A stretch of DNA of 64,000 bases. Source: an uncultured bacterium (GTDB lineage: Bacteria > Krumholzibacteriota > Krumholzibacteriia > LZORAL124-64-63). Positions 44,186 to 55,127 of this stretch are shown piece by piece (position 1 is the stretch's first letter; every line of letters begins with the position of its first letter). The notes beneath the pieces were generated by a model that saw nothing but the letters and a program-made list of their open reading frames with translations, made no database searches and had not been told where the DNA came from. The position numbers and the translations under genes were made by a program. The DNA lies in assembly GCA_903912525.1 (NCBI GenBank), contig CAIWHK010000032.1, forward strand, positions 62,001 to 126,000, written 5' to 3'.

Positions 44186-45333
44186 CGTCCACCCCCGGCG
44201 CCGCGCCCGCGCGCGAGCAACCCCTCGTACCACGAAACCATCCGCGCCACCATCACCTCGCGCGTGAACTGCTCGTCGAACCGCAGCCGACCGGCCGCGC
44301 CCAGCCTGGCGGCCAGGCCCTCGGACTCCCAGATGTCCGCCAGCGCCGCTGCCAGCGCGCCCGAGTCGCCCGGCGGCACGTGCAGGCAGGTGACGCCCGG
44401 CAGTCCCACCTCACGGACACCCGTCGGCAGGGCGGAGCAGACCACCGCCACGCCCGCTGCCATCGCTTCCAGCTGCACCAGACCGAAGGCCTCGCTGCGA
44501 TCGATGCTCGGCAGCACCAGCGCCCGCGCCGATTCCAGCAGGCGCGCGATGCCGTGCCCATCCATCTCGCCGAGGAACCTGACCCGCGAGGCCACACCCA
44601 GCCGGGCCGCGTGCGCGCGAAGCTCGCCCTCGAGCGGCCCTTCACCGACGATGTCCACCGCCACCTGCGGCGCCTGCGCCAGCGCGTCCAGCAGCACGGC
44701 GACACCCTTGTAGGGCACCAACCGGCCCACGAACAGTACCGGGCCGTCCCGACGCGGCGCCACGCCGGTCCACGGCTGCGGTTCGATGCCGAACGGCACG
44801 ACGGCGACCTTGTCGCGCCACGGCGCCAGCACGGGTGAGCCGTCACGCAACGCCGCCGAGGACACGCAGATGCCGTCGGCTTCGCGCAGGCAGGCGCGCA
44901 CCAGCGGCGCCACGATCCGTCCACCGACGCGTTGCCGCGTGATGTCGGCGTGATACCACACAGCCAGCGGCACGCCCCGCGCCACGCGGTCGCGCCGCAG
45001 CGCCAGGCAGGCAGCCGCAGCCAACGGGTTCGGCAAATGCACGTGCAGCACATCGACCCCGCCGAGCGACAACTCGCGCCGCAGCAGGCCCGGCAGCCCG
45101 GGCGTCAGCGGTTGCGAATTGACCAGGCCCAGGCGCGCCGTCCGCAGCAGCCGCCCGCTGCGTCCCGTCCGCGGCCCGTGCACTTCCTCGCGCACCTCCA
45201 CCGCACCTTCGGCGGCCACGACCACGGTCACGTCACAGCCGGCATCAAGCAGGCCTTCGGCCATGGCCTGAAGGATGGTCTCCATGCCGCCGCGGTACGG
45301 CGGGTAGTACTTGCCCAGGTGGAGGATACGCAT
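44182..45333 (-). CDS. Glycosyltransferase family 4 with leaderless promoter
   Basis: 383 residues from ATG 45333. ILHLGKYYPPYRGGMETIL is the typical N-terminus of GT4 enzymes acting on membrane lipid acceptors. The C-terminal lobe has VLFVGRLVPYKGVAVLL, RVRFLGEMD and LPSIDRSEAFGLVQLEAMAAGVAV, the E-x7-E donor motif, then LHVPPGDSGALAAAL. It should transfer a sugar from a nucleotide donor in the cytoplasm or at the membrane. No ribosome-binding site precedes the ATG; the promoter places the transcription start on it. It is followed in an ATGA overlap by yqeC, an odd partner for a sugar transferase. Confidence 0.94.
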   Translation of the reverse strand: MRILHLGKYYPPYRGGMETILQAMAEGLLDAGCDVTVVVAAEGAVEVREEVHGPRTGRSGRLLRTARLGLVNSQPLTPGLPGLLRRELSLGGVDVLHVHLPNPLAAAACLALRRDRVARGVPLAVWYHADITRQRVGGRIVAPLVRACLREADGICVSSAALRDGSPVLAPWRDKVAVVPFGIEPQPWTGVAPRRDGPVLFVGRLVPYKGVAVLLDALAQAPQVAVDIVGEGPLEGELRAHAARLGVASRVRFLGEMDGHGIARLLESARALVLPSIDRSEAFGLVQLEAMAAGVAVVCSALPTGVREVGLPGVTCLHVPPGDSGALAAALADIWESEGLAARLGAAGRLRFDEQFTREVMVARMVSWYEGLLARGRGAGGGR

Positions 45334-45339
45334 CGACGC

Positions 45340-45368
45340 AGTGTAGCCCGCGCGACCGGGAACGTCAA
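45340..45368 (-). promoter_or_regulatory. Leaderless promoter of the GT4-yqeC-mocA-xdhC-yqeB operon
   Basis: TTGACG (45368-45363), a 17-base spacer and TACACT (45345-45340) on the minus strand. Only six bases (GCGTCG) separate the -10 box from ATG 45333, so transcription should start at or next to the start codon. Confidence 0.68.
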
Positions 45369-45401
45369 AACCAGCCGTGCCCCCGTCCCCCGAAAAGAGA
45401 A

Positions 45402-45431
45402 AGCCCCTCCCGGCCAGCGCCGGGAGGGGCT
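45402..45431 (-). terminator. Intrinsic terminator of groESL
   Basis: AGCCCCTCCCGGC and GCCGGGAGGGGCT form a perfect 13-bp stem with a 4-base loop, followed on the minus strand by TTCTCTTTTC. It lies 38 bp after the groEL stop. Confidence 0.9.
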
Positions 45432-45469
45432 CATCAACGTCGCGGAATCAAAACATCCGCAGCGGGCGA

Positions 45470-47107
<1,638 letters not shown>

Positions 47108-47175
47108 GTTTGCCTCTCCTTGGGCTATGGTCCGGCCGGCGGCGTGCCCGCCAGGCGCGTTCAACCGGTTGGGAG

Positions 47176-47466
47176 CTAGCCGAGGATGGCCAGCACGTCG
47201 CTCTCGCGCAGGATCAGGTAATCGATGCCGTCGACATTGACCTCGGTCCCGGAATACTTCCCGTACAGGACGGTGTCACCCTTCTTCACTTCGAGGGCGA
47301 CGCGCTCGCCGCTGTCGCGGACCGAACCGGGGCCCACGGCCACGATCGTGCCCTGCTGCGGCTTTTCCTTCGCGGTGTCCGGGATGATGATGCCGCCCTT
47401 CATCGTTTCCTTCTCGGCAGGCTTGACGATGACACGGTCGGCCAACGGCTTGATGTTCATGGCCAT
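47176..47466 (-). CDS. groS: Co-chaperonin GroES (10 kDa)
   Basis: 96 residues (E. coli 97). ATG 47466 follows GGGAGG at seven bases; ATG 47460 is a weaker option. [17 protein letters not shown] and the mobile loop [17 protein letters not shown] are characteristic, with [11 protein letters not shown] near the end. It caps GroEL and helps to release folded substrate. Control by an HrcA-type repressor is indicated by the CIRCE element in its leader. Confidence 0.99.
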   Translation of the reverse strand: MAMNIKPLADRVIVKPAEKETMKGGIIIPDTAKEKPQQGTIVAVGPGSVRDSGERVALEVKKGDTVLYGKYSGTEVNVDGIDYLILRESDVLAILG

Positions 47467-47519
47467 TCTGGTTCCTCCCTGCGATGGTCTGCTTCGGGTC
47501 GAAACCGCCGTGATGCGAA

Positions 47520-47546
47520 TTGGCAGTCTCGTGCTTCGATTGCTAA
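47520..47546 (-). promoter_or_regulatory. CIRCE operator (HrcA-binding inverted repeat)
   Basis: TTGGCAGTC-N9-GATTGCTAA on the plus strand (arms 47520-47528 and 47538-47546) matches the CIRCE consensus TTAGCACTC-N9-GAGTGCTAA at 15 of 18 positions with the exact 9-base centre. It begins about two bases after the predicted groES transcription start, the usual place for HrcA control. No hrcA gene lies in the window. Confidence 0.78.
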
Positions 47547-47554
47547 GTGTCCGC

Positions 47555-47582
47555 AATATACCGGAGCCACCGGGACCGGCAA
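47555..47582 (-). promoter_or_regulatory. Promoter of groES-groEL
   Basis: TTGCCG (47582-47577), a 16-base spacer and TATATT (47560-47555) on the minus strand, start near 47548, leader about 82 nt. Confidence 0.65.
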
Positions 47583-47714
47583 GGAGTTTCGGGGTGTTTC
47601 GGCGGGAAAAATGAATTAGGCCCGACAACCTGCCAAAATGACAGGATCAACCACAGGGCAGGTCGCTGAAGGACCGTCCGCGACTTCAGGAAATTGGCCC
47701 GGCTGCCATCTCAA

Positions 47715-48722
47715 CTACTTGCTGTGCAATGCGTTGAGATCCTGGAGCTTCTTGAGCAGGACCGCCATGTCGCTATCTGGCGTCGTCGATTTCGGGGCCG
47801 CTGGCGCTGCCGCCACCGGGACCGGGGTCGGCTTCGGGACGCTCGATGCGGCGTCGACGGTCAGGCGGCGGGCGACGACTTCCGATTTCTGGTACCAGGT
47901 GACCCTTCCCCGGCGAACCATCGCGAAACCGGGAACGGCGGCAGGCAGGCTCTCGCTCGAGCCGAGGAACAGCGCACCACCGCGTTCGAGGGCGCCGTGG
48001 GCCTTCCGCAGCACCTCGCGCTTGAATTCGTCCTGGAAGTAGATCAGGACATAGCGCGCGAGCACCATGTCGAACGAGCCGAGCGTGATGAAGGAGTCAC
48101 GGAGGTTGAACTTGCGGAACGAGACGCGGTCGCGGACCTCGCGCCGGACGACGTAGCGGCCATCGGCCGCCGGGGTGAAGTGCCGCTCGAGGCAGCCATC
48201 CGGCAACCCCCGCTGCAGGGCGAGCCCGCCGTACGATCCCGAACGGGCCGACGCCAGCGCCGAATCCGACAGGTCGGTGGCCACGATCTCGAGGCATTCC
48301 GGCCGCAGGGCCGGGAATCGCCGAGCGACGTCGTTGTAGGTCATCGCCAGTGAATACGGCTCCTGGCCGGAGGAGCACGCCGCCGACCAGATGCGGATCT
48401 TCTGGCGCGTACCGGCGGCGATTTCGCCCGCCCAGGCCGGCAGGAAGTGGTCGCGGAACAGTTCGAACGGGGCGCCATCGCGGAACCACAGCGTTTCGTT
48501 CGTCGTCATCGCGTCGATCACGAGGTCGCGTACGCCCCGCGGACGGTCGCCCTGCAGGGCGACGAGCAGGGCACCGTAGTCCCCAATACCGTGCGCCGAC
48601 ATGATCTCCGACAGCCGGGTCTCGACCAGGTAGGCCTTGTCGTCTCCCAGGCTGATCGAAGTCTCGCGCTCCAGGAACTCCCGGAGGCGGTCGAACTCTC
48701 GCGCACCGATCGTCGTGGCCAT
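47715..48722 (-). CDS. cheR: CheR-type chemoreceptor glutamate methyltransferase
   Basis: 335 residues. ATG 48722 follows GGGAG. The N-terminal helical domain (FDRLREFLERETSISLG) precedes the SAM domain, with TTNETLWFRDGAPFELFRDH and IWSAACSSGQEPYSLAMTY, the CheR signatures, then ATDLSDSALASARSGSYGG and VLARYVLIYFQ. A Pro/Ala-rich linker and a short helical tail end the protein. It methylates receptor Glu residues during adaptation. It is the last gene of the cheA-cheW-mcp-cheB-cheR cluster, 55 bp after cheB. Confidence 0.96.
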   Translation of the reverse strand: MATTIGAREFDRLREFLERETSISLGDDKAYLVETRLSEIMSAHGIGDYGALLVALQGDRPRGVRDLVIDAMTTNETLWFRDGAPFELFRDHFLPAWAGEIAAGTRQKIRIWSAACSSGQEPYSLAMTYNDVARRFPALRPECLEIVATDLSDSALASARSGSYGGLALQRGLPDGCLERHFTPAADGRYVVRREVRDRVSFRKFNLRDSFITLGSFDMVLARYVLIYFQDEFKREVLRKAHGALERGGALFLGSSESLPAAVPGFAMVRRGRVTWYQKSEVVARRLTVDAASSVPKPTPVPVAAAPAAPKSTTPDSDMAVLLKKLQDLNALHSK

Positions 48723-48777
48723 CCCCGCTCCCGCTTGCCCAGGGTACCTGCACGGACGCGCGTGAACCGCGAACCCG

Positions 48778-49878
48778 TCAAACCTTCAGTGAACGCCCGG
48801 CGCCCGCCAGGAACGACAGCCGGGCAGCAATGTCGTCGAGGGCGACGGATTCGTCGCTGAGCCCGGCAACATCGACGGCCCGCGGCATGCCGTAAACCAC
48901 ACACGTGGATTCCGTCTGCGTCAGGCACCAGCCCCCGGCCGCCTTCACCATCCGCACGCCGGCCAACCCGTCCTCGCCCATTCCCGTCAGCACCGCCGCC
49001 AGGACCGGCGATGCGCTCCCGAGCCGGGCCAGAGAGCGGAACAGGACGTCCGCCGCGGGCCGCACGCTTTGCTCCGGCGGATCATCGTTCAACCGGCAGA
49101 CCAGCCGTCCCGCATCCCGCACGACCGCCAGGTGGCGCCCCCCCGGCGCGATGTGGACGGTCCCCGCCGCCAGGACATCACCATCGGCGGCTTCGACCAC
49201 TTTCAAGGCCGACTTCGCGTCGAGGCTGCGCGCCAGCGACAGGGTGAACATGGGCGGCATGTGCTGCACGATCACCACGGGCAACGGGTAGTTTGCCGGC
49301 AACCGCGGGATCAGGCGCGACAACGCTTCGGGCCCGCCCGTCGACACAGCGATCGCGCTCACGGCGAATCCGCCGGGAGTTGCCCGCGGCGCCACGGCCG
49401 GCCGCGCAGGAGGCGCCGCCCGCCGGGCCGGGACCGGGACCGGAACCGCGACCGGGCGCAGGCCGCCCTGGGCCCGCACCGTCAGCACGACCGGCTCCAA
49501 CTGGGTCCTCAGCAGCGTGACCGACTGCGCGAACCCACTCCCCGACGGCTTGGCCACGAACTGCTGCGCCCCACGCGAGAGCGCGGCGATCGTCAGATCG
49601 GCGCCCTCGATGCTCAGCCCGCTGACCACCACCACCGGCAAGCGGGGCGACGACGCCTTCAGGCGGTCCAGCAACTCGAGGCCGTCGATGTCCGGCAGGT
49701 GCAGGTCCAGGAAGACCACGTCCGGAGCCTGCCGGCGCGCGGCGGCCAGGCCGTCGGCGCCGTTGCCGGCAACCTCAACCTGGTCGACGCCCGGCAAACC
49801 GCGCAGTACCTCGGACATGATCTTCTGGAAGACGAGGCTGTCCTCGATCACCAGTACTTTCAGTCCCATCGCCCGCAT
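48778..49878 (-). CDS. cheB: CheB-type response regulator methylesterase
   Basis: 366 residues from ATG 49878; ATG 49869 is an alternative start with better spacing from GGAGAGGA. The receiver domain comes first, with phospho-acceptor Asp58 (VVFLDLHLPDIDG). A Pro/Ala-rich linker (about 142-168) leads to the methylesterase domain with the catalytic triad Ser179 (AVSTGGPEAL), His206 (VQHMPPMFT) and Asp303 (GMGEDGLAG). It removes receptor methyl groups when phosphorylated by CheA. It lies 9 bp after the receptor gene. Confidence 0.97.
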   Translation of the reverse strand: MRAMGLKVLVIEDSLVFQKIMSEVLRGLPGVDQVEVAGNGADGLAAARRQAPDVVFLDLHLPDIDGLELLDRLKASSPRLPVVVVSGLSIEGADLTIAALSRGAQQFVAKPSGSGFAQSVTLLRTQLEPVVLTVRAQGGLRPVAVPVPVPARRAAPPARPAVAPRATPGGFAVSAIAVSTGGPEALSRLIPRLPANYPLPVVIVQHMPPMFTLSLARSLDAKSALKVVEAADGDVLAAGTVHIAPGGRHLAVVRDAGRLVCRLNDDPPEQSVRPAADVLFRSLARLGSASPVLAAVLTGMGEDGLAGVRMVKAAGGWCLTQTESTCVVYGMPRAVDVAGLSDESVALDDIAARLSFLAGAGRSLKV

Positions 49879-49887
49879 TCCTCTCCG

Positions 49888-51660
49888 CTAGACGTGGAAC
49901 CTCGAGACGAGCTCATCCATCCGCGCCGACAGGTCGGCAAGCTCCGTGGCGTTGCGCCGCGTGGCCTGGATACCCTTGTCGGTCTCCATCACGCCCTCCC
50001 GGACCGCCTGGATGGTCCGCGAGATCTCCTGCGTGCCCTTCGCGCCCTCGTTGACGCGACGGGAGATCTCCTGCGCCGCGTGGTTGGCCACGCCGCCGCT
50101 CTTGGCGATCTCGTTCAGCGTGGCCGACTGCTCCTCGACCGCGCCGGCGATCGAGGTCGAGATCTCGTTCACTTCCTCGATCACCTTGCTGATGTTCTCG
50201 ACCGCCGACACGGCTGCCGTCGTGCGCTGCCGCATATCGTCGATCTCGCGGTTGATCTCCTCGGTCGCCTGCGTCGTCTGTCGCGCAAGTTCCTTGACCT
50301 CGTTGGCCACGACCGCGAATCCCTTGCCCGCGTCGCCGGCGCTGGCCGCCTCGATCGTCGCGTTGAGGGCCAGCAGGTTCGTCTGGTCCGCGATGTCGGA
50401 GATCACCTCGAGCACGCGCCCGATCTTCTCGCTGGCCGCCTTCAGGTGGCCCATGATCTCCACCGTGGCCTTGCTCTGGCGGTTCGCGTTGTCGGCGATG
50501 TCGGCACTGCGCACGCTGCTCTTGGCCACTTCCATGATCGAGGCCGTCATCTCCTCGATGCTCGAGGCCACCGTATTGAGCATGTCCGACATGTCCTCGG
50601 CGCTGCTGGCGATGCCCGCGATGCTCGAGGACAGTTCCTCGCCCGCCGAGCTCACCGTGTTCGCCACGTCCGTCATCGCCAGCGAGTCGTCGGCCAGCTT
50701 GTCGCTCTGGGTGCCCAGGCTGCCGCTGGACTGCTTCAGCGTCTGGCTGCCCGACTTCATGTCGGCGATCAGCGTTCGCAGGCTGTCAGCCATCGCGTTC
50801 AGCGAGCGGCTCAGGCGCCCGATCTCGTCCTGCCGCTCGCCGTAGGCCACGCGCGAACCCAGGTCTCCGGCCGCCAGGGCGTCGGCGAAAGCCACGCTTT
50901 CCTGCAGCGGCTTGATCAGGATGCGCTGCAATGTCAACTGCAGGAGCACCGCCAGGATAACCAGCCCCGCCACGACAAGGGCGATCATACGCCCCATGCT
51001 GGCCCGGAACGCGGCATCGGCGTGATCCAGGGACTGAATGACCTCGAAGGCGCCATGAACCTCACCGACCTTCCAGCCTTCCATGCGCGCGCCGGTGACG
51101 TCGGTGCCGTCGGCCGTGCCCCAGATGCGCCGGCTCGTCGACGGATCGCCATGGCACAGCATGCAGTTCTCCGACAGAACCACGGGCCGGAAGAAGCGCA
51201 ACTTGTTGGTGGCTTCGTCGATCTCCCAATAGTCCTCCTGCCGGCCGCCCTCCAGGGCCTTGAGCGCCCGGGCCTCGATCTCGTCCGGCGTGTTGTCCGG
51301 GTTGCGCGGCGAGAACTTCGGCACCTTGAACTCGTAATCGCCATCGCGGGCGTGCGCCATCGCGGTCTGCCAACCGGCGACCACCGGCACGGCATTGACC
51401 GCCAGGTCCTGTTTTCCCTCGTCATGCCACTTGCGCAACATGTCGACGGTGAAGACGCCGCTCTGCCAGCTCTTCTCCATGTACTCGCGCGCGCCCTCGG
51501 CGGACATCGTGACCGTCCGGGCCTTGTCCACGTACTGCAGGTTGACGGAGCGTCGCTCGTCGCGCGCCCAGAGCACCGTCAGGACAGCGAACAGCGCCGT
51601 CGGCAGCAACACGCTGGCGAGCGTAACCTTCGCCCGGATCGACAACTTCGACAGGAACAT
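49888..51660 (-). CDS. Methyl-accepting chemotaxis protein with DUF3365 (Tll0287-like) haem-type sensor domain
   Basis: 590 residues. ATG 51660 follows AAAGGA. Topology: membrane helix 1 (about 8-32), a periplasmic domain of about 190 residues, helix 2 (about 225-246), HAMP, then a long cytoplasmic hairpin with [19 protein letters not shown] and [18 protein letters not shown] at the tip. The periplasmic domain looks like DUF3365/Tll0287: [32 protein letters not shown] and CMLCH at 166-170, the CxxCH site for covalent haem c, so it may sense redox state or gases. It lacks a CheR-binding pentapeptide at the C-terminus (ends SRFHV). One of the genes of a compact cheA-cheW-mcp-cheB-cheR cluster. 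Confidence 0.93.
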   Translation of the reverse strand: MFLSKLSIRAKVTLASVLLPTALFAVLTVLWARDERRSVNLQYVDKARTVTMSAEGAREYMEKSWQSGVFTVDMLRKWHDEGKQDLAVNAVPVVAGWQTAMAHARDGDYEFKVPKFSPRNPDNTPDEIEARALKALEGGRQEDYWEIDEATNKLRFFRPVVLSENCMLCHGDPSTSRRIWGTADGTDVTGARMEGWKVGEVHGAFEVIQSLDHADAAFRASMGRMIALVVAGLVILAVLLQLTLQRILIKPLQESVAFADALAAGDLGSRVAYGERQDEIGRLSRSLNAMADSLRTLIADMKSGSQTLKQSSGSLGTQSDKLADDSLAMTDVANTVSSAGEELSSSIAGIASSAEDMSDMLNTVASSIEEMTASIMEVAKSSVRSADIADNANRQSKATVEIMGHLKAASEKIGRVLEVISDIADQTNLLALNATIEAASAGDAGKGFAVVANEVKELARQTTQATEEINREIDDMRQRTTAAVSAVENISKVIEEVNEISTSIAGAVEEQSATLNEIAKSGGVANHAAQEISRRVNEGAKGTQEISRTIQAVREGVMETDKGIQATRRNATELADLSARMDELVSRFHV

Positions 51661-51715
51661 CTCGGCGTCCTTTCTCGGACCGGACCCGCGGACCCGATCC
51701 CCCCGGTCGAACCGT

Positions 51716-52222
51716 TCAGTCCACGTTGACCGGGACGCGCTGCCCCAGGCCCTCTTCCACCAGTTTCTTGAGACCCAGGACCAGCAACAGGCGGCCGTCC
51801 AAGCGTACAACGCCGCGCAGATGGTCGGCGTCGATCCCATTGGCGTTGGCAGGCGGCAGGTCCACGCCCTGCTCACCCGGCCGGATGACGTCGCTGATGG
51901 CGTCCACGAGCAACCCCACCGACTCGCCGGCCGGCGCCTCGTCGACCAGGCCCGCCTCGACCAGCGGGGCGACATCCTCGGGCGACTTCAGGATCAGGCA
52001 GCGCGACGTCGGCCCGATCTCGCGCAGCGGCAGCCCCAGCGACGGGCCGAGGTCCAGCACCGTGATGATCTGCCCGCGCAGGTTCAGCAGCCCGCGCACG
52101 CCGTGCGGCGCGCACGCCACCGGCGTGAAGTCGACGTTGCGAATGATCTCGCGCACCACCTGGATGTCGATCCCCAGCAGATGGCGGTCCAGGTGGAAAG
52201 ACACGTATTGCTGTTCACGCAT
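51716..52222 (-). CDS. cheW: CheW coupling protein
   Basis: 168 residues. ATG 52222 overlaps the cheA stop by 8 bp. The beta-barrel fold is evident in [35 protein letters not shown] and [19 protein letters not shown], the last being the classic CheW motif NLRGxIxxVxDL. It bridges receptor arrays to CheA. A slightly expanded loop lies between residues 80 and 100. Confidence 0.95.
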   Translation of the reverse strand: MREQQYVSFHLDRHLLGIDIQVVREIIRNVDFTPVACAPHGVRGLLNLRGQIITVLDLGPSLGLPLREIGPTSRCLILKSPEDVAPLVEAGLVDEAPAGESVGLLVDAISDVIRPGEQGVDLPPANANGIDADHLRGVVRLDGRLLLVLGLKKLVEEGLGQRVPVNVD

Positions 52223-55127
52223 GGGTGCACACCTCCTCCATCACCTGGCGGATCGTCGTCGCCAGTCGCTCGCGGTCCAGCTTGACTTCGTACGCGTTCA
52301 CGCCGGCCGCCAGGCCGGCGGCCCGGCTCGCGTCCGAAACCAGCGACGTCAACGCCACCACCGGAAGGTGCGCGTGGCGTTCCGAGGCGCGGATGTGGCG
52401 CGTCAGTTCCAAACCGTCCATCAGCGGCATCTCGATGTCCGTGACCACGAGGTCGTAGGCCTCAGGCGCCTCCGACAGCAGTCGCCAGGCCTCGCGACCG
52501 TCACAGACGGCAGTCACTGAAGCCCCCAGCGCCTCGATGTAGTTCTTCTCGACAGCCCGGAAGAACGACGTGTCCTCGGCCAGCAGGACCCGCATGCGGT
52601 CGAGCGTCGCCGCCCGCATCCCCTGGGCCCGGTAGATCTCCGGCTCGGCCAGTTCGAACAGGCCGTGGATATCCAGGAACACCGTCAGGCGACCGTCAAT
52701 CATCCCCGAACCCAGGATGCCGGCGCCGCGCAGGTTGTCCCGGTCCACTTCGACGCGCGCCGACACCACATCGTCGCACTCCCACGCGATGATACCCATC
52801 GGGTGCTTTACCAGTTTGGGGATGATCACGAAGATTTCGCGCGGCGCTGCGTCGGGCGCCTTGACCGCCAGGAAGTCGTGCAGCCGCAGCAGGCGCAGCG
52901 ACCCATCCTGGAACTTCAGGTACTCATGGCCGCCGGCGTGCTGGATCTCCTCCACCGGCACGCGCTCGATGCGCGAGATCATCGCCAGGTTCAGCGCGAA
53001 GCGCTCGCCGTCCGGCGCATTGCGGAACAGCAGCAGGGTCTGGCTTTCGGTGCGGTCCAGGTAGCTGTCCGAGTGTTCGTCGCCGGCCGCGGCCTGCATC
53101 GCATCGGTGAAGCGCAGCCCGCCCAATTCGGCGATGCCGGGCACGTCAAGGATCATCGCCACCGAGCCGTCGCCCATGATCGTGGCACCGGCGTAGCAAC
53201 GGGAGTCCTTCAGCGACGGCGGCAACTGCTTGACGACGATCTCCTCGCTGTCGAGGACCTCGTCCACGACCAGGCCGTACCGGTTGCCGCCCACCTTCAG
53301 CACTGCGACATAGACGGCCGGGCGCACCGCCTCGTCACCGCGGACCAGGCCCAGCAGTGTCGACAACCTTACCAGCGGCAACAGGTGCCCACGCAGGCGC
53401 AGCACCTCCGCATCCTGCACCTGCTCGATGCGCTGGTCATCCCGCCCGTTCCGCAACCTCACCAACTCGTCCAGGCTGACCTGCGGGATCGCAAAGCGGC
53501 GCCCGCAGGCGCGCACCAGGAGCGAAGGGATGATGGCCAGCGTCAGCGGCAGCTTCAGGCGCGTGCGCGTGCCGATCCCGACCTGGCTGTCGATGTCGAT
53601 GCTGCCGCCGAGGTTCTCGATGTTGGTGCGCACGACATCCATGCCGACGCCCCGCCCCGAAATGTCCGAGACCTGCTCGGCCGTCGAGAATCCGGGAGCG
53701 AAGATCAGCAGCACCGCCTCGCGGTCGTCAAGGCGCAACGCCTGTTCCGGCGTCAACAGGCCTTTCTCGACCGCCTTCGCGCGGATCCGCACCGGGTCGA
53801 TGCCGCGCCCGTCGTCGCAGATCTCCACGTTCACCTGCCCGCCTTCATGGAAGGCACGCACCTCGATGCGACCACAGCGGTCCTTGCCGGCCGCCTCGCG
53901 CGCCGCGGTCTCTTCCAGGCCGTGGTCGAGCGAGTTGCGCAGCAGATGGTTCAGCGGATCGGAGAGCGCCTCGACGATCGACTTGTCCAGTTCGACTTCG
54001 CCGCCCGTGACGACCAGATCGATTTCCTTTCCCGTCGAGCGCGCCAGCTGGCGCACCTGCCGCGGCAGCTTGCCGAAGAGCGCCTCCAGCGACTGCAGGC
54101 GCGTGCGCATGATGTTTTCCTGCAGGTTCGTCGTGACGGCGTCCAGATTGACCATCGTCGCGTTCATGCCCGGCAGTTCGCTCAGCCGCGAAGGCAGCGC
54201 CTGCCCGATCCGGATGGCGAGATCGTCAAGGACGCGCTCGACCCGATCCACCTGCCGCCGCGTGCCGTCGTCACCGGTAGTGCCGTCCGGGCTGCCGATC
54301 GCCGCGCGCAGGCTCGACCGCGCCTCCTCGATGGCGTCGCGCGTGGCGGTGAATACCTGGTCGCCGGCCGCCGTTTCGCTGAACTTCCGGTCGAGGGCCT
54401 GCAGCAACTGGTTGCGCGCCAGGACGAGTTCTCCCGCCAGGTTCATCAGCCGGTTGAGGAGGTCGACCTTCACCCTCAACACATCCGACCCGCCGCTGCG
54501 CACGTTTCCCGCCACCTGCGGGCCCGCCCCGGCATCAACCGTCGACGGATCGGCCGACACGGTCGCCACCTGCGCTGCGGCTGCCGACTCGTTAACCAAC
54601 GGCTCGACCGGCGCCGCATCGGGATCGGTGCCGGAATCGACCGGCGGCAGCTTCCGGAGGGGCAGGTAGCCCGAACGGCGCGGCTCGGCCGAGGCGTCCG
54701 CTTCGGGAACCGTTTCGGCCGGCGGCGGCGTCACTGTCTCGACATTGAGGAAAGGCTCGAGGCGGCGGAAGACATCGCTGGCGTCGACCTCGGCGCAATG
54801 GGCGATGTCGCCCAGCATGGCACGCACCCGGTCGGTGCCGTCGAGCAGGACATCGACCATGCCGGGCGTGACTTCCAGCTTGCGCGAACGGACCTTCATC
54901 AGCACGCTTTCCATCGCGTGGGCGAGTTCCTGGACCGTCTTGATCCCCAGAAACCCACAGCCTCCCTTGATGCTGTGGATCCCGCGGAAGATGCGATTGA
55001 CGAGCTCGAGGGCCTCGTCCGCCGAGACGCCTTTTTCCAACGCCAGCAGGTCGGGTTCGAGCGTGTTGAGGTGGTCCTGGGACTCGACGACGAGTTCCTC
55101 CAGCAATTGGCGGTCGTCCAAATCCAT
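52215..55127 (-). CDS. cheA: Hybrid CheA histidine kinase with two CheW-like domains and a receiver domain
   Basis: 970 residues from ATG 55127 (AAAGG upstream); GTG 55145 is in frame but has no ribosome site. Order: HPt/P1 domain with phospho-His51 (IFRGIHSIKGGCGFL); a 90-residue Pro/Ser/Ala-rich linker without an evident P2 domain; dimerisation domain (LNRLMNLAGELVLARNQL); HATPase with NHLLRNSLDHGLE, VEICDDGRGIDP and SGRGVGMDVV; a CheW-like regulatory domain; a second CheW-like domain near 690-840; and a receiver at 845-970 with acceptor Asp897 (VTDIEMPLMDG). It is the first gene of the chemosensory cluster and overlaps cheW. No cheY lies nearby, so the fused receiver may act as sink or output. 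Confidence 0.96.
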   Translation of the reverse strand: MDLDDRQLLEELVVESQDHLNTLEPDLLALEKGVSADEALELVNRIFRGIHSIKGGCGFLGIKTVQELAHAMESVLMKVRSRKLEVTPGMVDVLLDGTDRVRAMLGDIAHCAEVDASDVFRRLEPFLNVETVTPPPAETVPEADASAEPRRSGYLPLRKLPPVDSGTDPDAAPVEPLVNESAAAAQVATVSADPSTVDAGAGPQVAGNVRSGGSDVLRVKVDLLNRLMNLAGELVLARNQLLQALDRKFSETAAGDQVFTATRDAIEEARSSLRAAIGSPDGTTGDDGTRRQVDRVERVLDDLAIRIGQALPSRLSELPGMNATMVNLDAVTTNLQENIMRTRLQSLEALFGKLPRQVRQLARSTGKEIDLVVTGGEVELDKSIVEALSDPLNHLLRNSLDHGLEETAAREAAGKDRCGRIEVRAFHEGGQVNVEICDDGRGIDPVRIRAKAVEKGLLTPEQALRLDDREAVLLIFAPGFSTAEQVSDISGRGVGMDVVRTNIENLGGSIDIDSQVGIGTRTRLKLPLTLAIIPSLLVRACGRRFAIPQVSLDELVRLRNGRDDQRIEQVQDAEVLRLRGHLLPLVRLSTLLGLVRGDEAVRPAVYVAVLKVGGNRYGLVVDEVLDSEEIVVKQLPPSLKDSRCYAGATIMGDGSVAMILDVPGIAELGGLRFTDAMQAAAGDEHSDSYLDRTESQTLLLFRNAPDGERFALNLAMISRIERVPVEEIQHAGGHEYLKFQDGSLRLLRLHDFLAVKAPDAAPREIFVIIPKLVKHPMGIIAWECDDVVSARVEVDRDNLRGAGILGSGMIDGRLTVFLDIHGLFELAEPEIYRAQGMRAATLDRMRVLLAEDTSFFRAVEKNYIEALGASVTAVCDGREAWRLLSEAPEAYDLVVTDIEMPLMDGLELTRHIRASERHAHLPVVALTSLVSDASRAAGLAAGVNAYEVKLDRERLATTIRQVMEEVCTHA

